A stretch of 64,000 bases of DNA from Trichoplax adhaerens (taxonomy: Eukaryota; Placozoa; Uniplacotomia; Trichoplacea; Trichoplacidae), in assembly GCF_000150275.1 (NCBI RefSeq), contig NW_002060951.1, forward strand, positions 900,552 to 964,551, given 5' to 3'. Shown here piece by piece: positions 52,901-64,000 of the stretch (position 1 is the stretch's first letter; every line of letters starts with the position of its first letter). The translations under genes were made by a program, and so were the position numbers. The notes under the pieces are model-generated. The model saw nothing but the letters and a program-made list of their open reading frames with translations. It was not told the DNA's origin and made no database searches.

Positions 52901-53111
52901 TAGAGGTAAGATGTATGAGTCAACCCATGACCCACTAGAAGAAATCTTTTCTAGTGGTCTGTCGTCGACACAATACAAAACTCGATGTTCATTGATTATC
53001 AAATCATATTGATGGGATTATAAGTAAGTAATCATCAAATTTGAATATATGCCTGATTAACCTATCAATCAGGTAACACTGTCAAATGTTTAGATAACAT
53101 AGTAAAGTACT
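49918..53111. other. Intergenic region holding the 191-base tandem array
   Basis: This lies upstream of the SHOC1-like gene and downstream of the carnitine acyltransferase. About half is the tandem array listed next. The remainder (51960-53111) is AT-rich with the imperfect hairpin at about 52928-52961. No exon is supported; the open frame at 50382-50621 is an array unit. Confidence 0.6.
50285..51960. repeat. Tandem array of a ~191-base unit, about nine copies
   Basis: The marker GGTTGATATTCTTGCTGCAAG (or a close variant) recurs with starts near 50412, 50603, 50755, 50947, 51138, 51326, 51517, 51708 and 51902. Spacings are 191, 152, 192, 191, 188, 191, 191 and 194. The third interval (152) marks a unit with an internal deletion of the ATTCATGGATATGTTGGAAT segment. 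Each unit also holds CTCAAGGTCTTT, CTCCTACTATCATTTTAGAC and ATTATTAATCGTCTAATTTC. Central copies are very alike while the outer ones (50285-50600 and 51710-51960) are diverged, as expected for unequal crossing-over. The 191-base unit is not a multiple of three, so it is not a repeated protein domain. Confidence 0.95.
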
Positions 53112-56100
53112 TTACTTACTGCTAGTTACCAGTTGTTTGAAATCGCGAAGAAACTGTCGTAATGAATTCAGAAATTTCTTACTAGACGTTCTCTCACAAC
53201 TATTAAAATTACTACAAGTGAAAGTAAGTCGATCCGGTTGTATATTGTAAGATACACCATAGCCTTCATTACATACAGCTGCAAATATTGAATTTGAAAA
53301 TGGTCCATATGTGCCCTAAATTAGAAAGCAATGAGGTTACCATGAGGCTACAGCCAATATGACTACAAGCGATTGATTCAATCGGCAAATGCAAAAACAT
53401 TGCATATTCAATAAAAGTTGTGGAGATAAGAGCGTATGCTGGGCAATTATATTCATTGATATAGAATTAACTTTGATGTAAAACACTTAATTCGCTATGA
53501 TTCATTCTACTAAGAAATATTAACGATAAAATTATGCGATTATGGGGATGATGTCAGACATCGATATTACCAGGGATTACCAGTCCCTGACGTTACCTGA
53601 CTGGTTGAAAGCTGAAATTGACTCATTAATTGAAAAGCAGGATCGCTGAATATTTCTGGCTGGGGAAGACCTTTTTCTGAAGCTACAGTTGCCATTGCGA
53701 ACATAATTCTATCCCAAGCTTTACCCATTGCAGTCTATAATTATGAAATATCAAATATTAGGCTTTTCAACGAGATTATCAAGCATAAATTTTAATTACG
53801 TGAGTATTTTTTATCTTTTTACTAACCTCCTTAGCTAGCTGACTATGGGCTTTTACAGCCTCAATGAAAGCAACTTTTTTATCGTTTATCTGTAAAAGAA
53901 AGTGCAATAATAAAGCGCACAAAATAATAGCATTATGCTATCCTCCAATAATTAGAAGTATCCTTAAAATAATGATAAGAATAATTTACAACACATATCA
54001 AATCGCTTCCTGCAAATGATATAATAATTGAATCTATAGATAGAATCCGTAACTGTCATAGTAGCTATTTGGTGAAACATTGAATAATCCTAAAATTGTA
54101 CTAATAACTATACATTGCAGTCATGTCTTTTGAAAAGATAATGAAATAATTGTATTTTAATTATTCCTAGCATAGCAGTTATAGAATGACTAGTAATATT
54201 AGCACAACGCAATATATTGATTCATTCCTATAATGATTGTCACTATAGAGTAGAAAATTATTAACTGTCGTAGTAAACCTTCAGCAAAACAAGCAGCTAT
54301 CCATAATTTACAATCCCTATATTAGTCTTTTATCCTCAGAAAGATAAAGCTGAAGTAAACGAATTTTTGTCCGGTGTGGAATTAAATACTACGCCAGATA
54401 ATTCAAGGTATTGCAATTGAGAAGTGATACCGGATAAGTCCTTCAATCAACTTCACCGTATTGATCGCATTAAACTTTATTCCTTACCGTCGACTTAGGA
54501 TCTACCCAAACTTCGCAGAGTATTTTTGATTTGGATGTAGTCGAGCGAATAGTTTCCGTTCTACCATAAGTATAACGAGCCATTGAACAGCTTTCGTAAT
54601 GATTCGGTAATTTATTCTCAAGTCTATTTTAAAAGGAAATTGTCGGCACATTTATTATTTTCGGCAGCTGATGAAATATCTTTAAATCTATTGCATTTTA
54701 TATTCCTGATATAAAGTGCTATCCTTTTGTATTCTTTCAAGTATTTAAAGACTATGTTTTTATTTAGGCATGCCATTAGATAGGATGAATATATATAAAT
54801 TAGTGGCGGTATCACTTAGGTAGTAAATTGTGCGATGCAAATATATTAAAACTGAATCATTTCAGTCTTACATAACATAGCTTAGGTGATTTATGATAAA
54901 TAGAAAATAGTATCCTTTGTAATTATACATCATTTCTTACTTACATGTAATATGTCAATTGGAGAGCCATTTGTATAAAGCTGTCAGGGCTCATTTTAAT
55001 GGATTTTATGAATTCTTTACCATAATCGTCAAAGATCATACCACGTTGGTTGACATCCTCCACAGCTCTGTGTGTTAACACATACATGTATTAATACAAT
55101 TTTTATTAGACGTAATATAATGATTGATCGTGAAAATAAATCTGCGTATTTAAATATTTTTTATCAATTCTATGATAAAGACTAACTTATCAAATTTCTC
55201 AGCTGTTTGTCGAATAATTTGATGTAATTCATCATTTAATTTCCACTCAATTCTCTTCGGTTGTTCAACTTGGTTTAAAACTTCTTGTGAAACAGACTGA
55301 CTGGTATCTACCGCTTTACTGTGATAATCGATTTAGAAAATATAAATTTTATGATATTGATAGCAAAGTCTATGCGGCATGAAGATAGTAGAGATGCTAT
55401 ATGCAGAAGAATATGATGCTTTCGGTTCTGAAGTAGCATCTACGGTAGTATCTTGATATTTTGTTTTTAACAGTTAACCTGTATTAATTGACGTGGATGC
55501 AGTAATTTGTACAAGCTAAAGTCTTATATTTAATTCACATTATCATATTAAAATTAGAATATTTAGAGTAGATTTAATGAAACATACGTACATATAATGT
55601 TCTATCAAATAAACGAGCTGAAAGATTGGAACTCCATCTATATTTGAATGCTCCGCTGCTAAGCCGAAACATCCATATCCATTTACCGAGAAATTGAGAA
55701 CTTTATCATTCCATCGATTTCCACTGTTGAACTGAGTGCCATATCCATGTAAGCCGTTAGCCGTAAATATACTATATAATTCATCCATATAATCTGGATG
55801 ATCTGGTTGAACACTGGGTTCAACTTTTTTCGTTTCTAGGCTTAAGACAATGATTGCACGATGAATAGTACGCCAATTTCGATAATTATCAGGATCTAAA
55901 TGTATAATTATACCACATTATGATATTTCATTGTTCATATTTACGTCATATTGGTGAATACTATTTTAAATCACCTTGATTTAAAAGTCGAAGGGCGTTA
56001 GCCCACGTTTCACGATCTGCTGTTGTTAGTATACCTACAGGTTCTGCTATTTCCGTTGACATTTGCATAATTCGTTGAATTTGCATTTTCATTTCGGCAT

Positions 56101-59100
56101 ACGAAACAACTTTATTGTCTTTGATTGCTTCAACAACGAAAAACTACGGAGTAACAATATGATATACAGTATATTAATTAAGTAAGATAGCAAATGATAT
56201 TAACTTCACCGCTGTAATTCGAGTTTCATATACCCGCATATGCTAGACACTCTTTTCATTTCTATTACAACGCCGTATCAAATAGTGAAAACTAGCAGTA
56301 CTCGTATAATTAATGTAATTAATAGCATCTATACAATAACTATTCAATTTCTATACGGTTCCTTTGCAAATAAGTTATATTCCTCTTGTATCTTCATTAA
56401 CGGTAAATTTGAAGGCCTAGAATTTATTTATTAGATTTTGCAATTTTATTTTAAAGGCCAGAACAAGAGATAACTATAATTTAGGAGTAATGTAATAATT
56501 TTTTATTGTTTACGATTATATATTGATTTTAAAATATCTAATCTCAGTTTAAGCCTACACTGGCATATGATGCTGTAGTGCAGCCCCAAATATAGCTTAG
56601 ATTACTATTATAAGACTCTACGAGAATAACTTAACTTGTAAGCTAGAGTGTAAGATTGTGTAAGAGTCTATTTGTAGAAGATGTTTACAGTACGTATTGT
56701 AGCGAATCTATTAAGATGTTTATATAAAGATCTGAGATATACAGTAAATAGATTTGCGCTTAGTATGTTAGTACTGTAAGTATTGTATTGTAATGCTTTA
56801 AGTAGACGCGCGATTTATGAATAGATTGCGCGATAGTAAATTTAGATCTGATCTTGCGACTTAATGGGCAAGATAAGATTTGTTACAGTAAAAGCATTCT
56901 GTAACTAATCGTATATAAATCGTGAATTTTGCTGTAATAAGTAGATTGTCAGATAGTCAGATAGTCCTTGGTAGTTAGACGAACCTAACTTCTGTAATAA
57001 AGTGAAATTTGCACGAAACTGTGGTTCTTGATTTATTGTTTTGAAGATCACTTTATCACAGATGCATATCCATGTACGACATGTTGACAACTTAAATATT
57101 ATCTTACTCCTAAAGTGTCGTAATTAAATCAGTTACTTTTAATATATTATTTTGACTCTATTGCACCGTACCTGATTATTATGGGAAACAATCATGTGAG
57201 TAGAAAGATCATCGTCAAGTTTTTGGTATTCAAAATCATCCCTATCCTGTCTAGGAATTCTACCACTAGCAAAATAATGCTTGGCTTGATGCATACAAAA
57301 TATAGTTTCACCCGCTTTATACACAGGTAAGGTTTGTCTAAGACGAAAGCATCAAAAATTGGTTGAAATTATCGTTGTCGATCATCTTGTGTTAGAATAG
57401 TTAAGCCTTGACTGTTACAAAATGAGAATCTTAACTTATCAGAAAGGGGATTTACTCAAGTGCTTACTGGTATATTTGTTGGTAATATGTTGCTAAAGAG
57501 ACGGCTGCTCTAGCGGAAAGGCTATCCAAAATAGAATATAAAAGCGTCTTTAAAATGATAATCGCAACTGGAATTAAAATTTGTAAATATTATATTTCAT
57601 GCAATTGAGCACACTCCGTAAGTAAATTTTGTGGCTGATTCTTGATTACAGTAATTTAGTATTTGCAGTTTCATAGATTCGCACCTTACTTATAATTACA
57701 GTTTGCACATCATATACGTGTACATGATTGCAAGCTATTCTACAGATTGCAACTACTGTATTTGCAGTAACTTCTGAGTTTACTTTTAAAGTGTTATTGA
57801 GCCATAGCATAGTATTATAAGTACTATAATAATATTATTGCAATATTGCAGATAGTTACATGTGTATAACTAACACATTAAAGACTATATCTAACATTAC
57901 GTTTAATAGCCTTATTGGGCTAACATTTCTTACTTTATATATTCGTCTTCCGTCTGGACTGGTTCATAACCACTAATAGCACCAACCGAGGAGGTCAACA
58001 CGACTGGTTGTCTTGACTTTAAATAAGCGTCAGTCCACCAATCGGCTAACTATGATATCATATCGGAAGAATAAGTGAGAAAGGAAATAGATAAGTTAAT
58101 ACTATGAAGAAATATTAAACTATCTTTGGCTATTGGTATGTGAATGGATGAGATCTTCGTTACTTAAGACTTATATTAACATATCGTACTCTTCTAGAAA
58201 TAAAAATAATTTACGTCAACCTATTTTGGTGGAGTAGCGTATGGGTATCTTAACTGAGAAATAATTATGGCTTTAAATTTTCTGATACTCGTTACGATAG
58301 CAGTAAGTAATTTTGCCTACATCGTGATTCCTCCTAATTCTGATAGTATTTATAGTAAAATTAAAGATGTACCATTGTAGTTGATTGCTATATGCAAAAA
58401 TATGAATAAATAAACACTGCTTATTTGATGAAGCTATAATTTATAAATTTAGAGTAATACTAGGCTATAAATCTACATAATTTTATTTTATACCGTAAAT
58501 AACTAATTCTATATTATGGCATACGCGCAAATCGTATAAATATTTTAATATCAAAGTTCAAAATTTGCTGCACTTGTTAGGCTCGAAAATATTTGATACC
58601 ATGTAAACAGATATTATAATATAAAATGTAATGGAAATGTCTAACGAGCACTCATTTAATAATAATTTTAAAATTCATCGAAAACGACAAATTTTGACTA
58701 ACATTGAAATTTTACATAATTAATTAGTATGACAATCGATTATAACGAAATATGCTAAAAAAATAACTAAAATAAAATCCAAAGCAAGGTAATAACTTGA
58801 TTAATACGTCTATGACAATTAGATGGTATAGTTTGGATTGTTACATTGGACATTAATTAGATGCTACCGTATCTATTTGATCACTTCGTATCTATGGTGC
58901 AACCGAAATGATCATAAAAAATATTACTGAATAAATTGAAAAATAGAAATACGATAAAGGTAATATCAATGATAAAAATCTAACCCAATTTTTAGTGGTT
59001 TTTGCTTTCTCCACAACAACTTGGTGAAGCTGTTCGCCGATTCCTCCTGGCTTGCCAAATTCTTTGACAAGAGCTTCTGTCTTTGCATACTGTTCATCGC

Positions 59101-59209
59101 TAACCATAGGAAGAGCAGAGGCTAAATACTTCTTTAGAGATCCTTGTAAGTCTGGTACAGGTTGTTTTGGTAACTTGTCATCGTAGCAAAATGTAGCTTC
59201 GGAAGGCAT
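53112..59209 (-). CDS. Carnitine O-acyltransferase (CRAT/CROT family), multi-exon
   Basis: Transfers short- or medium-chain acyl groups between CoA and carnitine in mitochondria or peroxisomes. Start [19 protein letters not shown], then [20 protein letters not shown] (exon 1 ends ~58987). Next: [20 protein letters not shown] (~58050), [20 protein letters not shown] to [10 protein letters not shown] (57310-57168), [19 protein letters not shown] with [19 protein letters not shown] (~56140-55990), [20 protein letters not shown] (~55890), [20 protein letters not shown] and the catalytic His in [11 protein letters not shown] (~55650), [20 protein letters not shown] (~55040), [19 protein letters not shown] (~54580), [20 protein letters not shown] (~53700) and [20 protein letters not shown] (~53270), ending QLVTSSK-TAA. 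N-terminus and GRTETIRS look like [13 protein letters not shown] and EH look like CRAT. The last residues SSK are not a canonical SKL peroxisomal signal. Family certain, subtype not. Confidence 0.9.
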
Positions 59210-62200
59210 CTTAATTAAGATAATAAATGATTTAAGGTTAGTTTCAATCAAGAACTAGGATTAGCATGACAAATGACTATTGCTTTATTCAATGAATGAA
59301 ACTAGGAAGCAGGTTAGCAACTTTATTTTTGGTAAATCTAGTATATCAAATATGTATTATTACATAACTTATTCATGGATTACTAAATTTTCCTCAGAGT
59401 ATCTATAGCTTATTATGCTGTAGCTGTTAGTTGGTTCATTACGATATAAATGAGTTTAGCTAAAATGACTACAAGACTACTAATAGATCCATTTATCGCT
59501 AGTGATGATTTAATATTAGTGGTTGCGTCTGAATATCATCACAATGTTGCAAGACTCATATGCTCGATTAAAGAAATAATTCATTTGTAGTAATCTACAA
59601 CTAGGCGTCACTATGATTCTGTAAGACGTACAGGCTCGATTAACGCTGAGATTAACGTAAAATTCTCAAGCAAGCATTCCGGATTCAGAGTTCAGCTTAG
59701 CAGGATAAATGATTATTGATTGAGATGAAGTAAAGACATTAGAGAAATTTCTTAAAGAAGTGATTAAGGTTTCTTATACCGAATGCGATACTGTTAGTTA
59801 ATACTAGAGAGTGACATAATTAGAAGACGGTAGAAAGGTTCCATCGACATACGCGTATGTGCATATTGAACTTGTAACATTAGCATTTTTAGTTTGGATA
59901 TATAATCAAGAACTATACAAAGATTAACCTATTAGCTACGGAAAAACTCTCAATAATAAATCGTCAGTAGCTAACAGTAAATAAGAAACTGCACGCAATC
60001 TATCTGCTACTGCAACACCACAACTAAATTTGGTCATTTCAGGCACTTTTTAGACGAACTAGTACAAGTTATGCAATCTATTCTGTGGAGAAATCATTTC
60101 ACTTCATATTAAATAGTAAATTGAGAGGAATTATTATGCTTGGATATTACTTGAACAGTTACACAACGGACATCTTTACCACAAAATTTGAAATTAATTA
60201 AATGAAATTAATCCACTACTACATCCGGCATAAAGTAACATTGTGCCAGCACTCAGCAGTAATTATAATTAACTGTAAATATGTAAAAATTAAAAAACTA
60301 AACTTGCGAACACTACTAGCACGTATTTTAGCACTATTGGTACAGTGCAAGAGAATAGAATAAGATTCTTGTTAAATATTAACGTAGAATTGATATGGAT
60401 ATGGATTTAACAAGAGGAATAGTATAAAGAAGACAAGGTCGGCGTCATAATAGTATTTGACCGAGAAGAACATCAGACAAACAAAGTTATAAACAGCCTG
60501 TAGGAATAAGAAACAGCTATAAAAGCCAGGATGCCTCGAAGAGAATTCGATCTGAGGTTTAGTGGTGTTTAAGGTTTACTTATCAAAATCCTACATTCTA
60601 CTATTGTATACTATTGTAATAAACTATTTTAACCTCAACGTATTGTCGTAACTTTATTATGGACGGTAGTTATAGGGGGAAGAAAGAGATTAGTAGCCTG
60701 CATTTACCTTTCTAGTAAACTGTGATATTTCTTAGAAATGCATCAATGAAAATTCTGTATTTTAACTTGATAAATTGTGCTGTCGATTAGTAATTATTTT
60801 TTGACTTTAGCTAGAATCATACGCTTTAAAATTACCCAATCGATATAAGGAAAGGATCGCAAACTAGTTAAAATGAAATGGCCAATTCGTACCTTATGAA
60901 CTATTTGTTCATCAACTCTTCTGTACCCCAAATTTCTAAAACAGTATTGTCATGTATGCTAAGCGTAGCCGCATAAATACATACATAAAATTGATCTTAG
61001 AATTTGCCTAGTCTATTCCCTTTAACAATGACCTCCTGAGAGCAGTTTCAGCAATAGGTAGTAAAATATAATTACAAGATGCAGGAGACTACTATAGAGT
61101 ATAATGATTAAGATCACCACGTGTAAAAATATTATTAGCATTTGGGTTGTGGTTATTCAATTTCGTTGCTCTTCGACCTTTGTATTGACCTTCTATGACT
61201 GAATTGGTCTATAATATAATCGCTGTAGCTAACAATTATACTACTGTACAGTATATACTAACTATAACATTGCTCAATAAACAATTTCTTTAGTATCACG
61301 GAGTGATGGACATGGATTAGATTAGATTAGACTGTCGAGTTATACTGTATTTATAAACCTCCTATTTATTTACGGTTAAATAGAATAAACTTACTATGAC
61401 CTCTATGTCTCATGGCAGCTACTGAATACTCGTACTGTAATAGTCCTTGATCACAACAGTATCGTTGCATAGTAGATTGACGAAGGTAGATATATCAATT
61501 TTATTTTATATGACAAGTCCGGTGTTGGAGCGTTGTCTTTTACTTAAATTAAGAGAAGAATACGAGCTTACTTATATGCATTTTTCGACGGACATGATAT
61601 CAGCAAATGCAGATGTTAGAATAAACTGGGTGCTTATTCTAGTAAAAATATCTATTATTTACGGTATTTATAATTTCTATGATGTATTACTTTATACGTA
61701 CAGTATACTAATATTCGATCAACAATTTACTATTAAGCAAGCGTAAAATGACGAACAGATTATATATATTGTACTTGTTTATTATTACTATTTTTGTTTG
61801 TCACATTTATGTGAAAAATGTATTGGTGTTCACATGCTATGGCCTATGGGAACTCCAAAAAAATATGTTAAGATTATCGAATTCAAAAAGTCGTCTAGTA
61901 TCGTTGGATTAAGATTGGTGATCAAAACTTCCCATTTCTTATGTATATTCCTTTCATTTTCCATGTTCATTCATACGGTTGGAATCATGCCTTGAATAGT
62001 TACCACAGATTTCGCTGAAATAATGTAACTTGTAGGTGTACTGTATCACCGAAATTTCGAATGGCTTGCTACGATATACTCTCGCAAAGAATAAAATGAG
62101 AGAATAAGTGAATGTAGGGACTCCCAATAGAATTCTCTTACAGGTCCCTGTGTTATGGCAATACGTTGCCTAAATTATAGTTTAAGAAAGTATTATTGCT

Positions 62201-63546
62201 GACAGTGTTTCAGTATTATAGTATAAAGCTGTTTTGTAGATTATAGTAGTGTACAGCGTGTCTACTGGTTGCGAGCCTTTTAGAAGGGTAGATCTTAGGC
62301 GTTATAGTAGCAGTATTATATTCTTGCTAGATCTTTCGACAGATTAGGGTTGTAATCTATAGAAGCAACTCAAAGTAAGTGCTTTACGTTAGACTAGTAA
62401 ACATGTCAGGAAGTAGTCCATGACATCCTGATACATGGTATATCATACCTTATTACAGACCTCTGGACTTCACAATGTGATCTGTATTAGAATTAGATAT
62501 TTATCGATTTTATGTTAGCGCTATGTTGGATCGGTCGCGAGATTGTTGTTTAGCTGCGATGATTGGGCTCAGATTGGTCACACTGCAGACTGAGAATTGC
62601 CTACTTAGCGGAGGTGAAGTTGTGAGCCTGGTGAGTAACGTATGGGAATATCTGTGTTAGAGTTTTGTTCAAAATATGCTGACAAATAAGATGGGCCCGG
62701 ATGGTATGAAAGGGTCTTAGAGAGAGAGCTAAAGTAGCCTTTCAGATTTGCCAAGTAAAGATTACTAGAATAACGTTTTAATATTAGCTATAGCCCTTTC
62801 ATTGCTAAATTCTGTAACCTTTTTTATGCATGTAATAAAGTTATTCCTATCCTAAGACACTCAGTCTCAGCATTACTGTGAACCAGTAGTTCGGAGTAGT
62901 TTAGGAGTAACAATTATTACAGCTACACAGGGCTCCACGTGGTAATGACACGAAATTGGGTTTCTTAATTTGCATTTTCTTAAAGTATGTCGAACAAAGT
63001 TAAAAATAATCAATCCCTATGCCTTAGCGTTGGGACCAATACCCGACGACCACCCGCGCTCAATGGAATGACCCATATTCAATCAATCAGTCAGGGTTGG
63101 CAATGGCGTGATAACGTTATTACATCTTCACTTTAAAGGTCATTTTTCCACTCTCTTCGATCGTGGAGTGAGCGAAGATCAAAGAAAGTTTCATGAGATA
63201 GCTAAAATCGTGAGGTACGACAGTAGAAGGAATACCTATGAGCACAATTTGTTAACCAAATGTGGCCATGTGTCTACTCGTCCAAATGGATGTCCAGTTG
63301 TCCACTGTTCAGTCTTCTCCATGATCGCTTACAGATGTACAGACGTTTGTCCTGCATGAGGTCATAAAGAACGGCACTGTTAACTACTGTAAACCAAGAA
63401 ACTGCATTTTTGGCATCATTAGCGTACGATGATTGCAGGATATTATGCTGTATATCATCAATGATATATGGCCAATTTAAATGATTACTATTCAGCTGAA
63501 GAATACACTTCTGAAGAAGTTCAAAAATTTAACCACACGATTTATA
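59210..63546. other. Gene-poor intergenic stretch
   Basis: About 4.3 kb. Plus-strand open frames at 61447-61746, 61798-61995 and 63108-63359 have partly protein-like stretches (for example LERCLLLKLREEYELTY; KKYVKIIEFKKSSSIVGLRL; RKFHEIAKIVRYDSRRNTY), but none has a convincing start, splice pattern or family. They might be exons of an unrecognised plus-strand gene. The shared motif AGTAGTCCATGA occurs near 62411. Nothing else is supported. Confidence 0.5.
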
Positions 63547-64000
63547 ATGAGTAATGTAAGGCCTTATCAATTGGCATCGCGGCCATTACTAGGAGCTGAA
63601 GTCCATGGAATTGATTTAACTGGGAATGTTTCTAGCTCCGTCATAGAGATGATCAAGAAAGATGTAACTGATCATAGAATAGTTATATTCCGTAACCAGA
63701 ACCCTATAAGTGGTCATCGCCAAGTAGAAATTAGCCAATGGTTTGGGCAGTTGGAATCAACCTTTTATAAGCATCCCAAATCACCTCACCCTGATGTCTT
63801 TCGTGTATCTAACGTCGAAAGTGAGGGCTGCGTTGGTGTAGGTCGAACAGGATGGCATATTGATGGCAGCTTTCAATCTGAACCCTTCTCGCATTCTCTT
63901 TACTATATGCATCACGTTCCCAAACATGGCGATACAGGTGTAGTTAATCAACTACTATTCCGTAACTTAAATGACAGACTCTTAACTAATTTCATCTTTC
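63547..64000 (+). CDS. TauD/TfdA-type Fe(II)/2-oxoglutarate dioxygenase, partial
   Basis: The N-terminal 151 codons are present, cut by the window end. Start MSNVRPYQLASRPLLGAEVH followed by GIDLTGNVSS is the usual TauD beginning (a LGAEV-GIDL pattern), then DHRIVIFRNQNPISGHRQV and SQWFGQLE. The metal-binding HxD is seen as H104 and D106 in GWHIDGSF, then the strand SLYYMHHVPKHGDTG. The distal His and the 2-oxoglutarate-binding Arg would lie beyond the edge. Enzymes of this family hydroxylate small sulfonates, ethers, carnitine precursors and other compounds; the substrate cannot be told from here. No intron interrupts at least 390 bases, which is unusual here. A possible donor (ACAG-GTGTAG at ~63939) could end the first exon, since the residues after GDTG no longer look like the family. 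Confidence 0.85.
   Translation, partial: MSNVRPYQLASRPLLGAEVHGIDLTGNVSSSVIEMIKKDVTDHRIVIFRNQNPISGHRQVEISQWFGQLESTFYKHPKSPHPDVFRVSNVESEGCVGVGRTGWHIDGSFQSEPFSHSLYYMHHVPKHGDTGVVNQLLFRNLNDRLLTNFIF

Noticed and set aside
1-64000. A prokaryotic-type defence system, CRISPR array or operon
   Set aside because: The window is intron-rich eukaryotic DNA; the only regular repeat array (191-base unit) is head-to-tail without spacers.
1-64000. tRNA or rRNA genes
   Set aside because: No cloverleaf with conserved A and B box sequences or rRNA-like block was noticed by eye; a covariance-model scan would be needed to exclude them fully.

Overview
This is AT-rich eukaryotic nuclear DNA, judged by eye to be about one third G+C. 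It carries animal-type genes with many short introns (roughly 50-500 bases) and standard GT-AG junctions, so almost every gene lies in short exons rather than long open frames. The gene set, compact introns and roughly one gene per 6 kb suggest an early-branching metazoan. A placozoan such as Trichoplax or a relative is my best guess, but nothing in the window proves it. No tRNA, rRNA, CRISPR array, operon or full-length autonomous transposon was found.

Layout. (1) <1-5126, minus: a type II membrane ectonucleotide pyrophosphatase/phosphodiesterase (ENPP family), running off the left edge; nine exons with consistent splice phases can be placed. (2) 5127-11804: long gene-poor stretch with a large imperfect hairpin and one exon-like fragment. 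(3) 11805-12356, plus: intronless Tctex1-domain dynein light chain. (4) 14113-25873, minus: HEATR1/UTP10, a very large ribosome-biogenesis HEAT-repeat protein in several dozen exons. (5) 27552-31757, minus: TRAPPC13, with unexplained coding-like plus-strand pieces in its large introns. (6) 34886-39622, minus: cystathionine gamma-lyase. (7) 41179-43207, plus: mitochondrial ClpP protease subunit in eight exons. (8) 44268-49917, minus: a fast-evolving multi-exon gene, tentatively SHOC1/Zip2-like (meiotic crossover). (9) 50285-51960: a tandem array of about nine copies of a 191-base unit. (10) 53112-59209, minus: carnitine O-acyltransferase with mixed CRAT/CROT features. (11) 63547->64000, plus: TauD/TfdA-type Fe(II)/2-oxoglutarate dioxygenase, cut by the right edge.

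The genes are individually transcribed housekeeping or metabolic genes; adjacency does not imply a shared pathway. The cystathionine gamma-lyase and ClpP genes are divergent with 1.56 kb between their starts. No new multi-gene system is evident. The most unusual material is non-coding or unrecognised: the 191-base array, a second degenerate repeat inside the SHOC1-like gene, GTAC-rich palindromic tracts, a perfect 19-bp hairpin whose arm sequence recurs elsewhere, and the intronless dioxygenase, which may be a transferred gene.
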